DNA of 64,000 nucleotides. It comes from Diprion similis. Its lineage: Eukaryota; Arthropoda; Insecta; Hymenoptera; Diprionidae. Below the pieces are notes generated by a model. The model did not search any database. It was not told the origin of the DNA and saw nothing but the letters and a program-made list of their open reading frames with translations. Position numbers and translations under genes: made by a program. The stretch covers positions 18,002,001 to 18,066,000 of the forward strand of contig NC_060110.1 of NCBI RefSeq assembly GCF_021155765.1, read 5' to 3'. How positions within the stretch are numbered: position 1 is the stretch's first letter; each line of letters opens with the position of its first letter. Shown here piece after piece: positions 10,531 through 20,900 of the stretch.

Positions 10531-10989
10531 GTTCAACGTCAAATCATTCGACGTTTATTACTATTTCAATGTTTACAGACGTTCAAATACGTATATAGGC
10601 AGGAAGACTGACTTACCTAATCTAACCTAACCAAGGTGAGTAAAGCTTAGGTTAGGATAAGTTAAGGACTGCTTTCGTGATGGCAAATACGATTTGAATA
10701 CCGACCATAGACATTGATACCGACACCTCCGTGCTATCGAAAATTAGTTGCAAAAACCTACGTCGTCTTAGAAGAGGACGCTAGTAGACAGCTCGAAAAT
10801 TTTTTCCGACTTCTCTTGGTCCGATTCCGGTGTTTCTAACCGTACCTGTTTCCGTCGTTCCTTCCTTCCTAACCTATCTGTGTACCGTGATCCATCTGCC
10901 TGTCTATTAAGCACGGTTCTGATCAGATTAAGTGATTGAAATCTACAACAGCTTTTTGCACAAGAGAGGTAATTTATTAATTGACCAAA
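10531..10989. promoter_or_regulatory. CCDC174 / eIF3h bidirectional promoter region
   Basis: 459 bp between head-to-head start codons. It contains CTAACCTAA at 10622-10630 and the exact reverse complement TTAGGTTAG at 10647-10655, a stem-loop-capable inverted repeat of TTAGG-type units. There is a pyrimidine-rich stretch (about 10840-10875) on the eIF3h side, possibly its 5' UTR. No clear TATA box. Promoter function is inferred from gene order. Confidence 0.6.
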
Positions 10990-12000
10990 ATGGCAACGCG
11001 AGGGCAATCGAGGAGGATACCGGAGGCGGAGTCCCGGATAGATTACGTTCAGACCGACGGTTTGGCAGTGATGAAAATGGTGAAACACTGTCATGAAGAA
11101 TCCACGAGTAACATGGAAGTTGCTCAGGGTGCTCTGCTTGGTCTGGTTGTCAACAATCGGCTGGAAATCACCAACTGCTTTCCGTTTCCCAAGAACGACG
11201 AAACCATGGATGAAGAGGAGTACCAACTTGCCATGATGCGCAGGCTGCGTAGAGTGAACGTTGATCACTTTCACGTTGGTTGGTACCAGAGCGCTGATGT
11301 TGGAAACTTTCTGAGCCATCCCCTGTTGGAATCGCAGTTTCACTATCAGACATCCATCGAAGAGTCAGTAGTGGTTATTTACGATACGGCCAAGTCTGCC
11401 AGGGGCTTTTTGACCCTAAAGGCCTATCGCTTGACTCCACAAGCGATCCAAATGTACAAGGAAGGAGAATTTACGCCTGATGCGCTGCGTACGTTAAAAA
11501 TTGGCTATGAATCTCTATTCGTCGAAGTGCCGATTGTCATAAAGAACAGCCATCTTACGAACATCATGATGTCTGAACTGGAGGAAATGATTCCCGAAGA
11601 AGAAGGAACCAAGTATCTTGACCTCGGTACCGCGACAGTTTTGGAAAACCAGTTGAGGTGCTTGATGGACAGAGTAGACGAGCTAAACCAAGAAGCTATT
11701 AAGTTCAACCGTCATCAGCATCTGGTTATTCGTCAGCAACAAGACAAGAATCGTTTGATGCAAAAGCGAGCACAGGAGAACGCAGCCAGGGCTGCTAAGG
11801 ACGAGCCACCTCTACCCGATGACGATATCAACAAGCTGCTCAGGCCATTGCCTGTTCCCCCTAGGCTGAACCCCATGATCGTCGCTGGGCAGATAAACAC
11901 CTACAGCCAGCACATATCGCAGTTCTGTTCTCAAAGTTTGGCAAAGTTGTACATCACCCAGAGTCTACAGAATGCCAAGGAATCCAAGTCTACCAATTAA
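10990..12000 (+). CDS. eIF3h: translation initiation factor eIF3 subunit h
   Basis: Subunit h (p40) of the eIF3 complex, which binds the 40S subunit and recruits mRNA during translation initiation. Single exon of 336 aa, the usual family length. The N-terminal MPN domain (about 18-150) begins [15 protein letters not shown] and includes [20 protein letters not shown] and [13 protein letters not shown]. The metal-binding JAMM histidines are degenerate, as is usual for this non-catalytic MPN subunit. The C-terminal half has the helical region [18 protein letters not shown] and ends [17 protein letters not shown]. Start at the ATG at 10990 in a strong context (CAAAATGG). A plus-strand AATAAA lies 46 bp after the stop. 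Confidence 0.96.
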   Translation: MATRGQSRRIPEAESRIDYVQTDGLAVMKMVKHCHEESTSNMEVAQGALLGLVVNNRLEITNCFPFPKNDETMDEEEYQLAMMRRLRRVNVDHFHVGWYQSADVGNFLSHPLLESQFHYQTSIEESVVVIYDTAKSARGFLTLKAYRLTPQAIQMYKEGEFTPDALRTLKIGYESLFVEVPIVIKNSHLTNIMMSELEEMIPEEEGTKYLDLGTATVLENQLRCLMDRVDELNQEAIKFNRHQHLVIRQQQDKNRLMQKRAQENAARAAKDEPPLPDDDINKLLRPLPVPPRLNPMIVAGQINTYSQHISQFCSQSLAKLYITQSLQNAKESKSTN

Positions 12001-12045
12001 TCTGTATTTTAATGTGCAGAGACTCGTTGTATTCCAATTGAAAAC

Positions 12046-12051
12046 AATAAA
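12046..12051 (+). terminator. poly(A) signal of eIF3h
   Basis: AATAAA 46 bp downstream of the eIF3h stop codon, followed by a T/G-rich stretch. Confidence 0.7.
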
Positions 12052-12300
12052 ACTGTTTTCCTTTCAAAATATTGATCGGACTAATTACTAACTTAAATAA
12101 TATTTTCATTTTTTTTCCCATCAGAGTGAATTAAAAATATAGCAATAGTTTTTCAATTTTTATTCATAAAATTTTTGTAAAAGTTTAATAAAATTTATGT
12201 GATCTATGATATCAATTTACAGTATCGGCAGTGTAGATTTTTTACTTGTATATTCTATAAGTAAATATGACAGGATGAATATTTTGATGTAAAAATCTCA

Positions 12301-12489
12301 TCATTGTTGTGTTGAAGCGGCCAGCCCTTGTCTTCTTTGGAATGGTTTGTCACGTCTGGGTGAGTTTGGGGGTAATTTGACGACCCTATACTTACCGACT
12401 CGTCTCATAGGATGCCAATATAAAATCGAATCGGTATAACAGAATACTGCAATTTTCTTCCCTGGTCTGCGGTACCACTTACCGGCATA
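12301..12489 (-). CDS. terminal coding exon of an unrecognised gene
   Basis: Not recognised. The minus strand carries 62 open codons ending in TGA: YAGKWYRRPGKKIAVFCYTD, then SILYWHPMRRVGKYRVVKLP, then a basic tail with PRRDKPFQRR. It starts right after an acceptor (GGACTTTAG at 12498-12490), where the frame is otherwise closed by TAG, so this is probably a last exon in phase 0. A minus-strand AATAAA (TTTATT at 12159-12164) lies about 140 bp downstream, which makes the gene convergent with eIF3h. The upstream exon is unresolved. One phase-compatible option starts at the ATG at 12738 (MTTDCVVDKAESC) and uses a weak GTAACG donor near 12630. The strongly basic, aromatic composition could suit a small mitochondrial or ribosome-associated protein, but that is a guess. 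Confidence 0.55.
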   Translation of the reverse strand, partial: YAGKWYRRPGKKIAVFCYTDSILYWHPMRRVGKYRVVKLPPNSPRRDKPFQRRQGLAASTQQ

Positions 12490-12820
12490 CTAAAGTCCAT
12501 GAGGCTAGCAAGTCTTCAGTCAACGATTATTAGAATTGAATATATGTATATATATATATGCTCTTAATTTCCTCATGCAAAATCAGTCGGAATCTTCGGT
12601 GAAAAAAACCTTGTCGCATAATGCAGCGTTACAATCGTTGTGACGTTAGCAGCAGATCGACTTTCAAGAACCCTGCTTGACGTAGGTAACTCCGCAAAAC
12701 AGGATTCTGCTTTATCAACGACGCAATCTGTCGTCATGTGGCGCCATCTGCCCCCTTCCAACTACCTCTGCGAATAGAATTTTCGGAACAGAGTTACCGA
12801 CGTTCAGAGTATGCGAGGCA

Positions 12821-12856
12821 TTTATACGGGCAGACAGCGTTCAGGCGCGTTCAGTC
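12821..12856 (+). promoter_or_regulatory. candidate TATA + initiator core promoter
   Basis: TTTATA at 12821-12826 is followed 30 bp downstream by a consensus insect initiator TCAGTC (12851-12856, A+1 at 12853). Read on the minus strand the same box is TATAAA, so it could also serve the unrecognised gene to the left. It sits in a GC-richer stretch. On the plus strand it could start a long 5' UTR of the Gas2-like gene 5.1 kb downstream, or a non-coding RNA. Confidence 0.4.
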
Positions 12857-14780
12857 TCTGGCAGGGACGGCATCGCACGAGCATGGGGTTCGAATACGCC
12901 CCGCGAGACGCATTCGACTTATACTCATAGTTCAATAAAGTTAAATCGGTGCGAAAATACTACAGTATAATATATACGACGTAACGTTCGATGAACGTGT
13001 ATGAAATTAGTTTAAATCTGTGATTTTCGTATCTTTCATCCAATCGGCAAATATTAACTATATTACATAGAGATATTGGACGAGGTATGATATTATCAAA
13101 TGAACGGGATCTATAAGTGTGATACGGTGCATATATAGGCATTTAATATTCATAATAAAGAAATAAAATATTTTTATCGATCGGAATAGGTTATACACGA
13201 AATAAATATATGTATATTGCAAAACGTTACCGATCCTAACTCGTAACTGTCACAGCTTTGAAACATAAACGAAACGCAACTTAAACGCAAAATTTAATCA
13301 AGTAGATAGAACACATAAAATTACTTCTTCATTACCACCGTACCTATCGGTATAAAAAAATATTTATCCAAATCGACAACGAAATATCGGCAATTATTGT
13401 TAAAAATCAGCCCAATAAACCGTCACAATTACTATATTAATAAAAAATTATTATCGATTAAATAATCCCTAGTGGGCTCAGTGCATCGGAGAGGGGAAAT
13501 CGAATAATCGACTAGAGGATACTCGGTAAAGGTAAGAACGAAATTTACTTTTAGACAATATGTTCGACTACTCACGATTACATTAATACGGATAAGAATT
13601 GATCTTTGGCCTCGCAGTTTAAAATACGAATAAAATAATCAGTCAATAAATAACTGACAGTTCAGATTTCGCGATGGTTTGAAGAAAGAAAGAGTTTGCG
13701 CGTTTCTTTCGTTAGTGCTTCTTTTTCAACGAACCGCGGTCGAAAGTATCTTTTCAAATACATTCCCAACGTCAAATGACGAGCGACTATATATTCTTTT
13801 TTCCCCACAACCGCAATCCAGGTGAGATCGTTCAGCTGATTTATTTGGCATAAAAATGAAAATTGCAAATGAAAGAATTTCCATTTTCATTACACGTGGA
13901 GGCTCGCGCCTCAATTGTATAGTTACACAAACTTCTAAACCGACGAGTCTGCAAAACAGAGTTTCCTATCGAACGCGATATAGCTCCGAGATAACACGTT
14001 TTATCTCCGTCACTGCACTATATTTTTCCCTCTGCTCTTACTTTTGTAATTCAAATTTAACGCAAAGCGATTTGTTCTGTACGCCATTGATACCGTATCG
14101 TATACATATATTTAACACGGGCACAACAGCTTGAAAAAGCAACGTAAGATTCTGATACTGCGGCTATTTATCGTCGGCATATCACAGATCAAAGTCTATT
14201 ACGAAGTTCAGCTTCTGACTCACCTTTATCCCGACTTCTATTATCACAAACGGGTCAGCGCGATGCGATATTACGATATGCGATTGATATCACAAACTCA
14301 AGTGAACAAATACAAAAATCTTGAAAGCGTAAATAAGAGCGAACAACGAAGAATTTTCTCTTCAATTTCGTCTCAATCGTTGTAGAAAAGCCAAGGACCA
14401 GTCGAGGATGATTGATATTGTTGCAAAGAGTGAAATGACCCGTTTGCCCCCCTTTTTTATCTATAATAGTCGTGAAAGATAAAAGGCATACAAGAGCCTT
14501 CATATGTCAAAAATTGAACGAGTTATTATAAAAATAATCTCAATCAAAGCATTTATCCCATCTGTTAATTTCCCTGCCTGATGTTAATTAGCTTCACAAG
14601 CCCACGAACCTGTTTAATTTATTCTGCAACGTCTTGATCCTTGTAATATTTTTATTAAAAACTGCCAAGAAAAACAGGCAGTTAGGGATGCGGAAGAAAT
14701 GTAACGAACGAAAGAAATGTAGGCACGAGGGTGTCGAGCACCGGGAGAAAATGTTGAGCAATTAGCGTCTATCCAAGGAG

Positions 14781-14801
14781 GCCGCCGCCGCCGCCGCCGC
14801 C
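14781..14801. repeat. (GCC)7 microsatellite
   Basis: Seven GCC units in the GC-rich 14740-14920 stretch upstream of the Gas2-like gene, followed directly by CTGCAGCTC. Confidence 0.95.
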
Positions 14802-15004
14802 TGCAGCTCTCTGGAGTTTAACTCGAGGATAGTGAATGGAGTAGCAGGCTCATTCACAAGATTCTCATCCGCACGCGGCCGGAGGGCTGCGCAGCAAGCG
14901 CAAGCTCAGCAGGCAAAGAGCGTTTCTTTCGTTTGTTTACTATGTTTACAGGCATTGTTGCGTGCGTAGGTATACCTATAGAGAGTCAATCGCGTTCCCG
15001 CAAC

Positions 15005-15025
15005 TAGGTAGGTAGGTAGGTAGGT
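15005..15025. repeat. (TAGG)5 repeat with overlapping TAGGTAG heptamers
   Basis: Five TAGG units. They form several overlapping TAGGTAG heptamers, a variant of the CAGGTAG element bound by Zelda in insects. Confidence 0.9.
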
Positions 15026-16724
15026 GTGTAATTTTCTCGTGATTCTTCACGCATCCATCGAGACACGCCTTGACTCCGGGGCGTTCGTTATGCGCGGTTT
15101 CGCCGCTTTTCTATACCCCATGGTATCGCGAAATGCTCACACCGACACAGGTAATAACTCATCTCGTTAGCCGTATTTCACAGCCGGTGATGAACGATCT
15201 CGGCTATTTTGCTCTCGTGCCGTGCATCGGCCGCAGAGACGCAAACACGCGTGAAGCAGATTTCCTCTCCGACGAGGTATTCAAAGATCGACGGGATTCC
15301 CCGCGAAATAACATCAGGAAAAATCATCACCCTAGCTTCATCGCTCGGAGCGTCAACAGATGCGCACGATAATTCGAGCCTCGTCTAATTTCCAATCGGT
15401 GCTCTCTGCGGTGTGAAAAAAGAAATTATCGCAACCGATTCGTTGGGGGTTGCTTATCCTCCATGCAAGGGAGCTTTTTCGCTCCCTTCGTGTCGCGTGA
15501 AAACGGATCGTCGAGCTGATGCGTGGCGTAATCCGAACTAAAATCCTGTAACAATTTCACTGTAGAATCGTTTCGAGTCGTTTCCAAGACCGATCGCTGG
15601 TCCAAGTAATCGTAACAAACCCGTTGTCGCCTCGTTATACTGTGAGTATATTGTCTCGCATTAGCATACGAAGAACCCTCGATCAAAATTCAAGTTCAAC
15701 CGCGCTTACGAGCATACTGTGGCCCCCGACACGGCCGCATACGAATCGTGACCGAGAAACTATAAACTGGACGAGTATGCGCATATGGTAGATATGTGTG
15801 TACACGGAAATGTAGAAAAAATAAGAAAAGATGGAATTTCCTGGAGGCCTGCAGACGCGTGGGCGATAGTAGAACGCGACCGAATATTAGCCTGTCGGAA
15901 GAAATTTGTGTGCCAGTGTGTGTTGTGTGGACATACGTATGTACATATTTACGCGAGAATGTATATATACGTATGTGTTCGCTTGTGTGTTTGTGTGTGT
16001 CGTTTATTATGCGCTAGGCTCGCGCGTATTATAACGGTTCAGACGTTGGGCTAAGCGGGGAAAAGATATTTTCAAAGAGTTCGAAACTGTTAGGACTTAT
16101 TAACTGTCCATTTACTCCATTCACTCTGCAACAGTCTGCGTATGTATGCATATATATCTACTTTAGTCATTTTGTACAGACCTGTGTAATACGTTGGATG
16201 TATTTCGTTTGGTCTCCATAAGGGACTTAAGTGTGCATAAATTTGTAACGTAGACGCGAAGGTTGAAAAAAAATAATAATTAAAGTCCCAGTTTTATAGG
16301 CTGTGGAGTAAAAAATCAGTTTAAAAAAAAAAGTAAGTTATTTCACACAATTGTGCAGAGTATCGACCATCAACATATTATGGTTGCCACGGGAAACTGG
16401 AGGTATTTTTTTCTGGCCAGAAAATAGCTCTTCTTCTTCTTCTTCGTCGTCGTCTTTATCAATTCCAGTAAGAATTAGACGAACGTGGTTCATTGTCAGA
16501 CAATCGAGGTTTACCGTATAATGGAAGATGGGATAAAACAGAATCTTATGATTCGTCAAAAATATCTTTAACACACATTAATATGTTTTTTTTACCGGAA
16601 TACCTTGTATCGATATAATACAGAGAATAATTACTTCGTGCACGAATACCGTATACGTGCTGTATACATATACCGCATATATGCGTTCGCGAATCGTGAG
16701 GTAATTATTTAAAATTCTAGCTAG

Positions 16725-16852
16725 TATATAATAACGGGGGAGTCAACGTCGGTTTTAGATTAACCGCAATCTAATTTGTGACGACGTTATTGTTTACTCT
16801 GTGTTAGGAATACGAGTGGTGCTTACGAGAACGCCCTCGTGCAAATATAACA
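16725..16852 (+). promoter_or_regulatory. candidate promoter and 5' UTR exon of the Gas2-like gene
   Basis: TATATAATAA at 16725-16734 is followed about 120 bp later by a strong donor (ACA then GTAAGT at 16853-16858). The first coding exon of the Gas2-like gene has a splice acceptor 12 bp before its ATG, so an upstream non-coding exon must exist. This is one candidate; the TATA/initiator pair at 12821 is another. Confidence 0.3.
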
Positions 16853-17992
16853 GTAAGTAGATAAAGACGTTTGTTCCAAGCAAATGGTCGTAAAGTGTAA
16901 CTGAAATAATAGAATTACACATGACTGCCGTAAATATTGTTTAACGATAATATTCAGTTAAAATATACTTGAAACCGATCAAATTTTTTTCGATAAAGAA
17001 GAAAAAAAAAAGAAGAAAAACAAGTTCAATACACGCGTGTTTTAAATCGGTTATCATGTCGCTCGCTTGACACAACGCTTGTCCATTTCTTGAAACGGGA
17101 TCTTTTCTCGGCCAGATTAATTGTGGGATTTTAAATATCCATGCAGTGCATTCTTGAGAGAGGGTTAGATGCAATGATTAATTGACACGAGGATTCCAGA
17201 GGAGGACGTTTGGCTGTTGGTGACATTTGATGGCGGGGCGCGATGCGATGCCTTTCTAAATTCTAATCCGCGATCTGCTCACTCGCGTATAATAGCGCGA
17301 ACTTTCAACCGTGTCATTATGAATAAACATGCCATTCATGCATTCATACTTAAACATCATTTTCACATCCGTTATATTCACTCGGTATAATAGAATTTGT
17401 GTTATTTAAAAGTCACGTCGCACTATCTACATTGGCTAAGAAGAAAAAGATTAATAATAAGAATAATAATAACAATAATTCTCTCTCAGGGATTTTTTTT
17501 TTACCGTATAACTCAAAGCGTTCTCCGAAGTTTGCATACACTTATCAGCAGGTAGATAGATACATGCATGTTGTGTAAGGTGTGACTACTCGAACCTTAC
17601 GTCGTCGTGAAGTACCTGCGAGACGTTATTCCTACACTCTTGTGTCAAGTGCTAAATGACGCAGTATAATAAAAAAGAGATGCTACGTCTGCGAGACTCC
17701 TTGCCGAATCGATCGTATTTTTAGTTATGAAGTAATCCACGAATTAGCATAATTTCTTGCTCGCGCTTGCAATAACCGCAGCATCACGTTATATTATCTT
17801 TTCGCGAAAAAAAAAGACGCGCACCTCGGACTCTTGATTCTCGGATCGACGCAATTGGGTAAAAGTCACCGTAATATTGCGACAGCCACGTGCTTCGGTG
17901 TTTCGGCAATTCTGTCCAATCGCCAATTCCCACGTCTCTGATTGATGAATAATTCCTCCACCTTCCTACTTCTGTTGCAGACACAATCCAAC

Positions 17993-20900
17993 ATGTCGGT
18001 GCTACTCGAAGCCAGGCCTTACAGGCCTTTCAAATCATCCGAAGAGTACCTGGTAGCGATGAAAGAAGACTTGGCCGAGTGGCTCAATGCTCTTTATCCC
18101 GAACTCAGAGTCAACTTGGACAATTTTATGGACCGACTGGACACCGGCGTTGCTCTATGCAAGGTATGATTCCTTTTCTAGGTACTTTGTTGAAGCATGA
18201 TCAAAACGAAAAGTGAAATTGGATCGGAGAGATTGAGAGATAGAGCCTTGCGAGGAATCGTGAGGTTGGTTGAATTAAAATCTTCAGGATGACTAGCTGG
18301 TGGCGTTGAGTTTGCACGGTGCAAATAGACGAAAAGTATGCCGAGTGGCCGCGACTCGGTAATCTAGTCTAGTCGCAAGTCGTCATCTCGTTTGCCCGTA
18401 TAACAAATGACCAGGCATCTTTTACAGACGGATGTATGCTCATGACTTTTGAGCACATACATATATTGTCTTATTCTTAGATAGGTATAACAATTCGGGA
18501 TGCGAACGAGTCATCGCGCATCGCTCAGGATATCGGATACAGTTAAGTCACGTGTGTGACATGTGCGGTGCAACGTAAGAAGGAAAGAGAGAGGGATAAA
18601 CACAAGCAGATAGATGGGCAAATTGAAAGGTAGAGAGAAAGATAACAGAAGTGGTAAACTAAAGGGAGAAAGGATGTCTGTGAGGCTCGTCAGCGGAAAC
18701 TCCGGCCGGTTCGGAGGTAAACGTGCTCGGAATCACCGATCAAAGAGTCGAGTAATTAACTTCAATAGGACATCGATATACGTAACGACTCTTTCTCTCC
18801 CTCGCCCACGCGATACGCGACCGGATACCAAGTCAACGGATTCTAATACAGATATTAAAACCTCTTCAATTAAACCGCTTCATTGCCAGCTCTCAACGAT
18901 CGGTGGCTCACTTTTTTCCGTGGTACAATTAATGGTGGTTTTTAAAAAGAAAGCAATTCTTTGTTCTTTTAACAAGTTGCTAATCCGGATGAAACGCGGG
19001 TGGATTATTATTTTTTAATTTTTTTTTTCTCTTATACCGTTTTCCTGTTACGTGGGGAAAATTTGAAGAGGAAAAATTTTCGCGACGTCGATTTAAGTAT
19101 GGCATTTCATAAAGTTCGAAAAATCAACGCATGTTCTTGTAATCGTAAATGACGACATTTTTTACACGCAACCCGGTTTCGATGTGTTGAATTTACACTA
19201 TATTTCTGAATGAAATTTGTCATTCGTCGTTTGTTGAGATTTTTGGCTTATTCCTACGTGTACAAAAAGCATTTTTCCTGAACATATTCGACACTGAACT
19301 TAGCCGGAGCAAGTATCGCGGATTTCCTTTTAAAACGCTTTAAGTAAAACAGCACGATATTCCTGGAATGTGATATTCCCCATCACGCTCTTCATTTCAC
19401 ACGAAAGTAGCAGAGAAAAACCAATTTCAATCACAACGTTTTTCGTTTCGAACGACATCCGATAAATCTGCGAATACCAGCAATTCGTTCGGAGCTGCTG
19501 ATTAGAGTTGCAATTGTGAACAACCGTGGGATATGCGAAAAGTCCGCGTGCATATAATACAGCATGAACACATGCGTATGTGCATGCATACATATTGTGC
19601 AGGAATTCATCGGGTCGGGTTTAATCTATGCGGACTTTCTCCACCTTGTAAACTTATCGTCGTCCTCGTCGTCGTCTACGTCTACGTCTACGTCTACGTC
19701 TACGTCTACGTCTACGTCTACCTACTCTCAATATTTCTATACCTATAGAGGAGGTTGAAATTTATAACAAGCCTATAGGGAATTTATGCGGCACGTGAGA
19801 TACAGAGTAAATACCTCATACATCTTCCGGCTTATCTGTTCACTATTGTAGGTACACCCCTGCAGCCATGGATGGTTGTTATTTTATTAACTCGCTCGCA
19901 ATCACGCGCGCGCAACATTCCTGCAATTCGTACAGTGTCGTAATATACGTTTATTACATCTAATATGCATGTACGAGGTACGACTAGTTGTGTGCAAAAG
20001 AGAAGATAAAATTATCGTCCCACGGGCAAACGCTAGAGCGTAATCAGTTTGCCTAAAACATTCAATTTAACGTCTTACGTGCTTCGTTAGGTACGTGACT
20101 TTGGCAATCTAGCGAGTCTTGCTCTGTGATCGACAGTGAAAGTTTCAGGTCACAGAGCAATCACACACCGTGATAATTAGCTTTGAATGCTCGTTATACT
20201 TCCAGGCTTGTAATTATTAAAATAGTATATTTTTTTTTTGTTTTCTTGTCTCATTCACTAACAGTCAATTTCAGAATTAACCTTTGTCAATACGATCGAC
20301 CAAATCGCTTTTACGAGAATAATTGAAATACCAAATGAATACCGAATCTATTGTATACACGTATCTTTCAACCGGAAGTGATTTTGCTTCACGGAGAGCA
20401 AAGAGTTCGGGACAAGTGAACTTTATGCGGTTTTTTTTTATTTTTATTTTTTATAACGTTTTTTAATCGCTGTACTAAAAGTTGAATAAAAGAAAGGAGA
20501 TCAGCTTCGCGAGATGCTTAGGTTATATACCTAGAAATACTATTACGACTATTTATAGGCACTGACGAGGTTACGGATTCCGCAGGCACTGGGATTTTCT
20601 TTTCTTCTGAAAATCATGTAGAAGATCGTACGTAACCGAGAGTTCAGCGCGAGGTCAAAGAACCGCGATATCGTACCCTTACAAAGTATGCGGTAATTTT
20701 CCGATGATCATTCCTAATAGTAAATAATGGCACAAGGCTTGTTCCATCTCCATAAATAGTCCAACATTCGTCGGAATAAGTAATAATGAAGAAAGAATGA
20801 TTTAATCGCGGTTCAAACTTTACCGCAAAATCCTTTCAGGACGAGTTGCGATGTCGTCATGCATGTATGTACATACATACCTACGTACGTGTATGGTAAA

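Larger units (their letters stand above)
12957..16700. other. intergenic DNA upstream of the Gas2-like gene
   Basis: Mostly AT-rich, without a credible gene. It holds a (GCC)7 run at 14781-14801 inside a GC-rich stretch (about 14740-14920) and a (GTAG)n run at 15005-15025. Also present are GC-moderate segments around 15060-15700 that may be regulatory. Open frames here overlap on both strands and lack motifs. Confidence 0.5.

Noticed and set aside
12573..12761. Minus-strand frame starting MEGGRWRH
   Set aside because: The apparent start is not ATG and the frame as a whole is not protein-like. Only its middle part, from the ATG at 12738, is kept as a tentative upstream exon for the gene at 12301.
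19533..19758. Open frames with Val-Tyr or Ser-Thr repeats
   Set aside because: They come from the six-base TCTACG repeat, which keeps all frames open.
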